The translations under genes and the position numbers were made by a program. The notes below the pieces were generated by a model. That model was not told the DNA's origin, did not search any database, and worked only from the letters and a program-made list of their open reading frames with translations. From NCBI GenBank assembly GCA_002731735.1, contig PCCM01000011.1, positions 2,955 through 8,314 on the forward strand: a stretch of DNA of 5,360 nucleotides. The letters run 5' to 3'. This DNA comes from Gemmatimonadota bacterium (lineage in GTDB: Bacteria > Gemmatimonadota > Gemmatimonadetes > Longimicrobiales > Gaopeijiaceae). Within the stretch, counting starts at the first letter, position 1. Every line of letters begins with the position of its first letter. This document shows, piece by piece, positions 1 through 5,360 of the stretch.

Positions 1-887
1 GCGTCCTCCGGGTCCAGCCATAGAATGCCGCTGATATCCGGGACGCCACGATCCTCCGTTGGCTCGAACGATAGGCCGATCAGCCCCTCCGCTTCGTTCT
101 CTCCCTCGGTCAGACTCATGCAGTGGCTGTCGAGGAATGGGTCCGACAGAAGGATGTCCGCGTCGGGCGCGTAGTAGACGAACCCGTCTTTCTCGGAGTG
201 CATGAATCCCCTCTCGAGTAGACTCTCGACGTCCAGACTGAGGAAGGGGTTGGCCATTACCCCGTTTTGGATTCGGCTCTCCTCACTCCTCACCTCGCGG
301 CCTCGATCATCCAATTCCCGCTCATAGTGACGAATCACGTAGCGGTAGACGCCCATGTCGGCGGTTCGGGATGTGGCCTCGAGGGCTTTGCGTGCCTCCC
401 CCCACACCACCGCTGTTGATGCGCCCCGTCCGGGCCTGACCTCACAACGGGAGCTGCTCGTCACGTCGATTCCGACCAACAGGATCGGCTCCACCGGAGC
501 CTCGAGTCGATACACAACGGTCGCGCCGGGCTCCACGGTGATCGGATCCGACAGGACGCTGGCGTGGCCGATCCGATCGGCCCGCAACAAGTATGTTTCG
601 GCTTGGATCGTTGGAAAGCTGAATCGTCCAAAGGCCTCTGTCAGGCGCCAATTCACTTGCTCACCGTTGCGGTTCAGGAGTACGACCGAGGCTCCTTCGA
701 TGGGAACACCCGTCTCGGCCTCGACTAGAGTCCCGACGATGGCTTGGGCGCCCAGGGGGGCCGCAACGAGTAGGCCTACGGTGAGGAACCCTGAGAAAGC
801 GGTGACCAGGCACACCGTCCGCACCAAGTGTGGGACCCCACTTGGCGTGCGTGCGGGTACGCTTGAGTCGCTGCTGTGACCGGTCAT
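1..887 (-). CDS. Exported protein with carboxypeptidase-regulatory-like domain (3' end outside window)
   Basis: An open frame of 295 codons starts at the ATG at 887-885 and leaves the window at base 1 without a stop. Residues 1-49 look like a signal peptide: a polar leader, a hydrophobic stretch at about 25-46, and an AQA cleavage site at 47-49. Residues 50-130 resemble a CarboxypepD_reg-like beta-sandwich: IVGTLVEAETGVPIEGASV, then TEAFGRFSF at 83-91, then YLLRADRIGH. This domain is common on secreted and outer-membrane proteins and is usually structural or binding rather than catalytic. Residues 131-295 I cannot assign. Visible marks there are Cys148, WGEARKAL at 162-169, a charged stretch at 186-206, Cys256, LIGLSFEP at 269-276 and ISGILWLD at 285-292. 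The two cysteines could form a disulfide outside the cytoplasm. No TonB-receptor barrel is visible so far. A GTG at 824-822 (codon 22) would give a more compact signal peptide and is an alternative start. The gene is divergent from the S9 peptidase. Confidence 0.85.
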   Translation of the reverse strand, partial: MTGHSSDSSVPARTPSGVPHLVRTVCLVTAFSGFLTVGLLVAAPLGAQAIVGTLVEAETGVPIEGASVVLLNRNGEQVNWRLTEAFGRFSFPTIQAETYLLRADRIGHASVLSDPITVEPGATVVYRLEAPVEPILLVGIDVTSSSRCEVRPGRGASTAVVWGEARKALEATSRTADMGVYRYVIRHYERELDDRGREVRSEESRIQNGVMANPFLSLDVESLLERGFMHSEKDGFVYYAPDADILLSDPFLDSHCMSLTEGENEAEGLIGLSFEPTEDRGVPDISGILWLDPED

Positions 888-899
888 CCCCAACTTGTT

Positions 900-907
900 C
901 CTCCTCC
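900..907 (-). promoter_or_regulatory. Ribosome binding site of the minus-strand exported protein
   Basis: On the minus strand this reads GGAGGAGG, a strong Shine-Dalgarno match, 12 bases before the ATG at 887-885. The spacing is long, but a second G-run (GGGG) directly abuts the ATG. It favours the ATG over the internal GTG at 824-822, without settling the choice. Confidence 0.5.
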
Positions 908-1034
908 ATTCGGTGGCTTAGACCCATCTCTTACCGCGGCGTCGGTCCGGAGATCCAACCCGTGGTGCCGGCTGCGGTAGGACTCTGGCATCGCCCTTGC
1001 AGGTGGCGTGCCCGGGGATGATCGGATCCTGATG

Positions 1035-1107
1035 ACGCCCGCCTTGAGGCAATTTCGTATCCCCCGTACCTTAACAAGTGCATCGGTTGTATAGGCACGG
1101 CGGGCGT
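1035..1107. repeat. Inverted repeat in the divergent intergenic region
   Basis: The arms ACGCCCGCC (1035-1043) and GGCGGGCGT (1099-1107) are perfect 9-bp reverse complements separated by 55 bases. A second short pair, GAGGC (1046-1050) and GCCTC (1111-1115), lies just 3' of each arm, in an A-B-A'-B' order that cannot form one nested hairpin. The left arm ends one base before the candidate -35 box, so the pair could be an operator. A chance match in GC-rich DNA is also quite possible. Confidence 0.35.
1044..1072 (+). promoter_or_regulatory. Weak candidate sigma70-type promoter of the S9-pepP-MTHFR operon
   Basis: TTGAGG (1044-1049) matches the -35 consensus at 4 of 6 bases. It is followed after 17 bases by TACCTT (1067-1072), which matches the -10 consensus at only 3 of 6. 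Transcription would begin near 1079, leaving a leader of about 55 bases before the TTG start. Position and spacing are right, but the -10 is poor, and promoter preferences of the likely host are not known to me. Confidence 0.25.
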
Positions 1108-1123
1108 TAGGCCTCCTAGACAC

Positions 1124-1127
1124 GGAG
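1124..1127 (+). promoter_or_regulatory. Ribosome binding site that supports the TTG start of the S9 peptidase
   Basis: GGAG lies 6 bases before the TTG at 1134, an ideal spacing. The frame is closed upstream by TAG at 1092-1094, and no ATG or GTG lies between that stop and 1134. CTCC at 1113-1116 could pair with this GGAG across a 7-base loop, but a 4-bp stem is too weak to claim as regulation. Confidence 0.55.
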
Positions 1128-1133
1128 ACGATC

Positions 1134-3248
1134 TTGAGGGCGACACCGGCGAGAACGCTCGGACTGCTGGGTGCGGCGTGGGTGCTGTTAGCGACCACGG
1201 CTGGGCCGGCTGCGGCGCAGCGCGGACTTCAGCCAGCGGATTACTATGATCTGGTCACTGTAGGCTACGTTGCCGTCGCTCCCGAGGGCGACCTCGTAGC
1301 GTTTACCGTGACCCGGGTCCTCGAAGAGGAGAATAGCCGCCGCCGGGAGATCTGGATGCAGGCGCTCGAAAACGGGGGTCCAGCCGGTGACCCTTATTCT
1401 TTCACCGCTCCTACAGGGGACTCGTACGCGCCGAGGTGGTCACCGGATGGGTCGCTTCTTTCGTTCACCTCGCGTCGCGGCGACGACGACAACACCACGT
1501 GGTTCGTCCGCGTCTCGGGCCCCGGTGGAGAAGCTTTCCACATTGAGGGGGTCCGGGGGGCTCCGGTCTGGTCGGCGGATGGTGAGTGGATCGCCTACCT
1601 CGCCCTCGCCGAAGACGCGGAGACCGAGGAGCGCGACGGCTGGATCGCTCCGGATGCTCTTTCGAACACGCTCGACCCCGAGCGCTTCGATGGGCGTGTC
1701 GTAACGTCCACACGTTACAAGGCAGATGGTACGCTCGAGCTTCGTCCGCACTTCTCCGCGAACGAGTCCGCGGATCTCTATTTGGTCTCGGCCGGTGGTG
1801 GCGTTCCAAGAAGGCTAACGACGCTGCCGTTCGACAAGTCAGGCGTTGCCTGGTCGTCCGATGGGCGTACCATCTACTTCTCGGGAGACGAGGACCAGGA
1901 CGATGAGTCCAGCGAGGTACTGAGCAGGGACATCTGGGCCGTGCGCGTGACGGACGGCTCCGTCACGGCGCTCACGCCGAATCCTGGCTCGGAAGCTTCG
2001 CCGTCACCGTCACCCGACGGCACGCGATTGGCATTCGTCTTCACCGCCGAGCGCGGAGCGGAAAGAGATTTGATGGTGGTGGACGTGGGCGGCGACGGGC
2101 GCTTCACCGCCGTGCCTATCAATCTCACTCAGGGCTGGGACCTCGAGCCGGGCGCCCCTCTCTGGTCGGCAGATGGAACCGCGATTCTCTTTTCGGCCTC
2201 GGTTAGCGGGAATCGCCATCTCTTTCGGGTCCCCGCCGCCGGTGGCCCGGTCGTTCAGGTCACCGACGGTGAGCGACAACTCACGAGTATCTCGTTGTCC
2301 GACCGTGGCCATATCATGGCCTACGCGGCCACAGATGCGGTCTCGCCCACGGAGCTATACGTGGCACGAGGCGACGGAACGGCCGAGCGGCGAGCGACCG
2401 GGTTCAACGAAGCTTTGCTGGACCGGGTGTCTTTGGTGCCCCCCGAGCGGCTCACGTGGATTGTGGGCGACAGTGTTGAGGTGGAGGGCTGGGTCATCAA
2501 GCCGGTGGACTACACGCCCGGCGGTAAATACCCCCTCATCCTGAAGATTCACGGGGGACCGCACGGTGCGTACGGCAACACGTTCTTCCCGACGTTCCAT
2601 GTGCTTTCCGCGGCTGGTTTTTTCGTCCTCTACTCCAACCCTCGGGGGTCGAGTGGCTACGGCCACGAGTTCATGTACGCCACCCGCGGCCAGTGGGGTG
2701 TCATGGACAGCGAGGATTTCCTGACCGGCGTGGACGCTACCCTGGCCCGCTACCCGGAGGCCGATTCGACCCGCGTGGGCATCTCAGGTGGCAGTTACGG
2801 CGGTTTCATGACGAACTGGCTGGTGGCCACCTCCGACCGTTTTCAGGCCGCCGTCACTTCTCGCTCGATTACCAACTGGGAGAGTTGGTGGGGTTCCTCG
2901 GACGCCCAAGCGTTGACGGAGTACGAGTTCTATGGTGCGCCGTGGGAGCGGAGGGATCTTTACCGTCGGCTGTCTCCGATCTCGTACGTAGAGAACGTCA
3001 CGGCTCCCACGCTCATCATCCACAGTGAAAACGACTACAGGACCCCTATAGGTGACGCGGAGCAGTGGTTCATGGCCCTCAAGAACTTGGGTGTGCCGGT
3101 GGAGATGGTGCGGTATCCGAGTTCTTCTCACGGGTTATCACGGACGGGAGAGCCGTGGCTGCTGGTGGACCGGCTGGAGCGGATTCGTAGTTGGTTCGAG
3201 CACTGGCTGATCGAACGGACCCCGACCTTGAGCGGCGGCGGCGACTAG
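1134..3248 (+). CDS. Secreted S9 family serine peptidase (prolyl oligopeptidase / acylaminoacyl-peptidase type)
   Basis: This 704-residue protein is a complete S9 peptidase, an enzyme class that cuts short peptides rather than folded proteins. Residues 1-29 form a signal peptide (hydrophobic LGLLGAAWVLLATTAG, then GPAAAQ), so it probably acts in the periplasm or outside. Residues 30 to about 430 are a beta-propeller with PD40/WD40-like repeats of the WSxDG type: WSPDG at 102, WSADG near 146, WSSDG near 240, PSPDG near 290 and WSADG near 344. The alpha/beta-hydrolase domain follows at about 435-697. It has HGGPH at 473-477 (oxyanion region), the nucleophile Ser554 in GGSYGG, Asp634 in HSENDYRTP and His666 in SSSHGLSRTGEP. 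The SHxLSRTG form and the sequence around Asp634 resemble the S9C group (for example B. subtilis YuxL). Exact specificity cannot be read from the sequence. Translation starts at TTG, supported by GGAG 6 bases upstream and by the intact signal peptide. It is the first gene of a likely operon, and pepP starts 17 bases after its stop. Confidence 0.95.
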   Translation: MRATPARTLGLLGAAWVLLATTAGPAAAQRGLQPADYYDLVTVGYVAVAPEGDLVAFTVTRVLEEENSRRREIWMQALENGGPAGDPYSFTAPTGDSYAPRWSPDGSLLSFTSRRGDDDNTTWFVRVSGPGGEAFHIEGVRGAPVWSADGEWIAYLALAEDAETEERDGWIAPDALSNTLDPERFDGRVVTSTRYKADGTLELRPHFSANESADLYLVSAGGGVPRRLTTLPFDKSGVAWSSDGRTIYFSGDEDQDDESSEVLSRDIWAVRVTDGSVTALTPNPGSEASPSPSPDGTRLAFVFTAERGAERDLMVVDVGGDGRFTAVPINLTQGWDLEPGAPLWSADGTAILFSASVSGNRHLFRVPAAGGPVVQVTDGERQLTSISLSDRGHIMAYAATDAVSPTELYVARGDGTAERRATGFNEALLDRVSLVPPERLTWIVGDSVEVEGWVIKPVDYTPGGKYPLILKIHGGPHGAYGNTFFPTFHVLSAAGFFVLYSNPRGSSGYGHEFMYATRGQWGVMDSEDFLTGVDATLARYPEADSTRVGISGGSYGGFMTNWLVATSDRFQAAVTSRSITNWESWWGSSDAQALTEYEFYGAPWERRDLYRRLSPISYVENVTAPTLIIHSENDYRTPIGDAEQWFMALKNLGVPVEMVRYPSSSHGLSRTGEPWLLVDRLERIRSWFEHWLIERTPTLSGGGD

Positions 3249-3252
3249 GTGG
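3247..3252 (+). promoter_or_regulatory. Possible ribosome binding site of pepP, overlapping the S9 stop codon
   Basis: AGGTGG overlaps the TAG stop of the S9 gene and lies 13 bases before the GTG at 3266, which is longer than usual. Ribosomes that finish the S9 gene would end almost on top of it, so coupled re-initiation may matter more than Shine-Dalgarno strength. Confidence 0.3.
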
Positions 3253-3265
3253 CTGCAGCCAACGC

Positions 3266-4597
3266 GTGAAGAAAAGCCCTGATCCGACGCGGGGTTTTTC
3301 ACCCGAGATCTTCGCCGCGCGGCGCAAGCGCGTCCTAGCGGACCTGGACGGTTCTGCTCTCGTGCTGAGCTCCGAGACCGACCCTTCCGGGGGCCGACAC
3401 CGGCCGGACCGTGATCTCTTCTATCTCACCGGCGTGACGGAACCCGGGGCGGTCGCGGTGCTTCGTGCAGATGGTGAGGACGGCGACTTCGTGCTGTTCG
3501 TACGGGTACGGAACGCCGAAGAGGAACGCTGGAGTGGAGAGCGGCTTGGGCCGGACCGGGCAGGGGAGATGTTCGGGGCCGACACCGCTTATGGTAGCGA
3601 CGTGCTTTCCAAGCGCCTGCCCAAGCTGCTCGCTGGAGCCAAGAGCATGTATTTCCGGATTGGGAGCGAGTCCCCCCTTCAGAGTTTGGTGGTAGGGGCG
3701 TTGCAGACCGCTCGGCTCCAGGGCGCCAGGAAGGGCGTCGGACCCTATGGGATCATCGATCCCGGGCAGTTGCTGGATCCGCAGCGGCTCATGAAACATC
3801 CGGAAGAGTTGGAGCGCATGCGGTCGGCCGCCTCCATTACGGTCGAGGCATTTGCCGAGATGCTCGGAGCCGTAGGCCAAGGGGTCGGAGAGTGGGAACT
3901 CGAGGGGATCCTCGACGGGGCCTTCCGTCGAAAGGGGGGTGGGGGCCCCTCCTATCCCACAATCGTAGGCTCGGGCGCGAACGCGTGCGTGCTTCACTAC
4001 GTGGAGAACAACTGCAGGATGGGTGACGGGGACCTGGTCCTGGTGGACGCCGGCGCCGAGGCCGATCTCTACGTGTCGGACGTCACCCGCACCTTCCCGG
4101 TATCCGGATCCTTCACGGCGGCTCAGCGAGCCATTTATGATGTGGTGCTGGAGGCGCACGATCGGGCTATCGAAGCCATCCAACCCGGTGTGACGGTCGA
4201 GTCGATCCATCACACGGCGCGAAACGTGTGCATCGACGGCCTCCTCGAGCTTGGCGTGCTCAATGGCGACAAGGAGAAGGTGATTGATACCGAGGCCTAC
4301 AAGGCGTTCTTTCCCCATCAGACTTCACATTGGCTCGGACTCGACGTGCACGACGTCGGTGACTACGCCCACTCCGGTGCGTCTCGGGTGTTGGAGCGAG
4401 GCATGGTTTTGACCGTGGAGCCGGGCCTGTATTTCCAGGGCGCGGTCGAGGGTTCCGCTAGCGCGGACGACTACGTGGGCATCGGCATCAGGATCGAAGA
4501 CGATGTGGTTGTGACGGCCGAAGGGCATGAAGTCCTGACGGCAGCATTACCTGTGTCCGCCGAGGAGATCGAGGGCCTTGTGGGGGGGAAGGGATGA
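3266..4597 (+). CDS. pepP: Xaa-Pro aminopeptidase (aminopeptidase P, M24B family)
   Basis: This 443-residue enzyme removes the N-terminal residue of peptides when the second residue is proline, using a dinuclear metal centre, normally manganese. The N-terminal AMP_N domain spans about 1-165 (DLFYLTGVTEPGAV, then FVRVRNAEEERW). The pita-bread M24 domain spans about 180-435. The metal ligands are all present: Asp261 (LVDAGAE), Asp272 (SDVTRTFP), His355 (TSHWLGLDVHD), Glu385 (TVEPGLY) and Glu411 (RIEDD). His244 and His362 match further active-site histidines. From my recollection of the family, these correspond to E. coli PepP 260, 271, 354, 383, 406, 243 and 361, and the overall length (441 there) agrees. 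No signal peptide is seen, so it is probably cytosolic. The GTG at 3266 was chosen because it lies just after the S9 stop and gives a PepP-like N-terminus. A TTG at 3191 would add 25 Arg-rich residues encoded within the S9 gene. The stop overlaps the next start (ATGA). Confidence 0.95.
   Translation: MKKSPDPTRGFSPEIFAARRKRVLADLDGSALVLSSETDPSGGRHRPDRDLFYLTGVTEPGAVAVLRADGEDGDFVLFVRVRNAEEERWSGERLGPDRAGEMFGADTAYGSDVLSKRLPKLLAGAKSMYFRIGSESPLQSLVVGALQTARLQGARKGVGPYGIIDPGQLLDPQRLMKHPEELERMRSAASITVEAFAEMLGAVGQGVGEWELEGILDGAFRRKGGGGPSYPTIVGSGANACVLHYVENNCRMGDGDLVLVDAGAEADLYVSDVTRTFPVSGSFTAAQRAIYDVVLEAHDRAIEAIQPGVTVESIHHTARNVCIDGLLELGVLNGDKEKVIDTEAYKAFFPHQTSHWLGLDVHDVGDYAHSGASRVLERGMVLTVEPGLYFQGAVEGSASADDYVGIGIRIEDDVVVTAEGHEVLTAALPVSAEEIEGLVGGKG
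4582..4593 (+). promoter_or_regulatory. Purine-only tract before the MTHFR-like start (translation coupling site)
   Basis: Seven G, two A and three G run directly up to the ATG at 4594. The tract can serve as a G-rich Shine-Dalgarno element, although it touches the start codon. The ATGA overlap with the pepP stop indicates that translation of the downstream gene is coupled to pepP. The G7 run also forms a G_GGG_GGG heptamer in the pepP frame, discussed under findings. Confidence 0.4.
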
Positions 4598-5360
4598 CTG
4601 CCGCGCTGGTGGACAGTCTGCGGCGTCCGGGGCGACTCATCACGGTGGAGCTTCGGCCACCTCGGAGTGGGCTTTCGGCCGCCGAGGGCATGGACAGCTG
4701 GATCGACCTGAACCACTCCATCCGCCATCTCGCAATCAAGGACATCTTCGTTTTCCTGACGGATGACGCGGTCGGATCACGGGAGGAGGAGAACCTGGGG
4801 CATCTTGCGGCTAACGTCGGCTCCGATGTGCCGCTCTCGCGACTCGTTCCGTTTCTCACGTGTAAGCACACGATCGAGCATTGCCTCTTATACGCCGACC
4901 GTGCTCATTCCCTCGGGTTCGAGGCGCTGACCGTGGTGGGTGGAGACGTCTCGACTGGTCCTCCCCGCTGTGTGCCGCACTCCTACATGCTCAGGCAGCG
5001 GATTCGCGAGCGGCAACCCGGGCTGTCCCTGGGGGGGTGGGCGAATCCGCATCGCGACTCGAGCAAGCAGGTCGAATACATCGGATCGGACGATTTCTCG
5101 GCCGAATTCTACCTTACGCAGATCGTATCACACCACAGTGCGGGTCGGGTCGAGGCATTCCTCGAGGAGTGCGATCGCCGCGACGTCTCCACCCCGGGAA
5201 TATTCGGCGTCTTCTACTACTGGAGTGCCCAACCCGGAACGCTCGCACGATTGGGGGAGTTCTTCCCTGTACCGGCAGAGGAGTTGACTCGTGAATTCGA
5301 CGCGGGTGCCTCGCCCGAAGAGGTCCTGGGGAAGACCCTGGACGCACTGCGAGCCGCCGG
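4594..5360 (+). CDS. Divergent methylenetetrahydrofolate reductase-like protein (metF-like, 3' end outside window)
   Basis: 255 codons are visible before the window ends. The family (MetF, about 296 residues in E. coli) is a TIM barrel with FAD that reduces 5,10-methylene-THF to 5-methyl-THF, the methyl donor for methionine synthesis. Three landmarks occur in the right order and spacing: Glu19 in TVELRPPR (E. coli Glu28), Asp118 in VVGGD after FLTC at 87-90 (Asp120), and Gln176 in YLTQ (Gln183). STPGIFGVFYYW at 199-210 fits the strand that usually reads PGIMP, and the final LDALRAAG fits the helix before the usual HFYTLN end. About 20-45 residues are therefore probably missing. Other parts differ: the usual GGYPEGH becomes LGGWANPHRD, the KVDAGA segment becomes YIGSDDFSAEF, and QFFFD becomes QIVSH. 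It may be a true but divergent MTHFR or a folate or flavin enzyme of the same superfamily. It begins by ATGA overlap with pepP and has no signal peptide, so it is likely cytosolic. Confidence 0.8.
   Translation, partial: MTAALVDSLRRPGRLITVELRPPRSGLSAAEGMDSWIDLNHSIRHLAIKDIFVFLTDDAVGSREEENLGHLAANVGSDVPLSRLVPFLTCKHTIEHCLLYADRAHSLGFEALTVVGGDVSTGPPRCVPHSYMLRQRIRERQPGLSLGGWANPHRDSSKQVEYIGSDDFSAEFYLTQIVSHHSAGRVEAFLEECDRRDVSTPGIFGVFYYWSAQPGTLARLGEFFPVPAEELTREFDAGASPEEVLGKTLDALRAA

Noticed and set aside
355..879. Plus-strand open frame of 174 codons near the left end
   Set aside because: It lies opposite the minus-strand gene that has a signal peptide and a recognisable domain. Its own protein is Arg/Ser/Thr-rich with no domain signal.
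928..958. Possible promoter for the minus-strand gene: TTGGAT (958-953), 19-base spacer, TAAGAG (933-928)
   Set aside because: The spacer is long and both boxes match poorly, so it is not better than chance in this region.
884..1198. Minus-strand open frame of 104 codons across the divergent intergenic region
   Set aside because: It overlaps the start of the S9 gene and the ribosome binding site of the minus-strand gene, has a low-complexity composition, and resembles no family known to me.
3249..3265. Gap between the S9 gene and pepP as a possible terminator or promoter
   Set aside because: The 17 bases hold no stable stem with a T-run and no promoter-like boxes. The gap fits an ordinary operon junction.
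3925..3960. G-rich and C-rich runs in pepP as a possible frameshift error
   Set aside because: The frame across the runs keeps the PepP alignment (the GGGPSYPTIVGSG region matches the family in length), so no frameshift is needed.
3335..4318. Long minus-strand open frame of 327 codons opposite pepP
   Set aside because: It is antisense to a gene with all catalytic residues intact. It shows no recognisable domain, and long antisense frames are expected in GC-rich DNA.

Overview
This is a GC-rich bacterial window with four protein-coding genes and no RNA genes, mobile elements or CRISPR. Gene content fits Gemmatimonadota or a related soil or marine phylum. The hints are a secreted S9 peptidase, an exported carboxypeptidase-regulatory-like protein of unknown role, and TTG and GTG starts. 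That placement is an inference from gene style, with no marker gene to support it.

Left part (1-887, minus strand): a gene that runs off the left edge encodes an exported protein. It has a signal peptide, a CarboxypepD_reg-like beta-sandwich, and a further region I cannot assign. A 246-base divergent intergenic region (888-1133) follows. It holds the ribosome binding sites of both flanking genes, a weak candidate sigma70 promoter facing right, and a 9-bp inverted repeat.

Right part (1134-5360, plus strand): three tightly packed genes look like one operon. The first is a secreted S9 serine peptidase with a complete Ser554/Asp634/His666 triad. After 17 bases comes a PepP-type Xaa-Pro aminopeptidase with every metal ligand of the E. 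coli enzyme. It overlaps by ATGA the start of a divergent methylenetetrahydrofolate-reductase-like gene that runs off the right edge.

A plausible joint role for the first two is use of external peptides: the S9 enzyme cuts oligopeptides outside the cytoplasm, and after uptake PepP removes N-terminal residues that precede proline. The folate enzyme may be linked only by shared transcription. I see no clear sign of an undescribed system. The items most worth a second look are a G_GGG_GGG heptamer in frame at the pepP/MTHFR junction, the divergence of the MTHFR-like protein, and the unassigned part of the exported protein.
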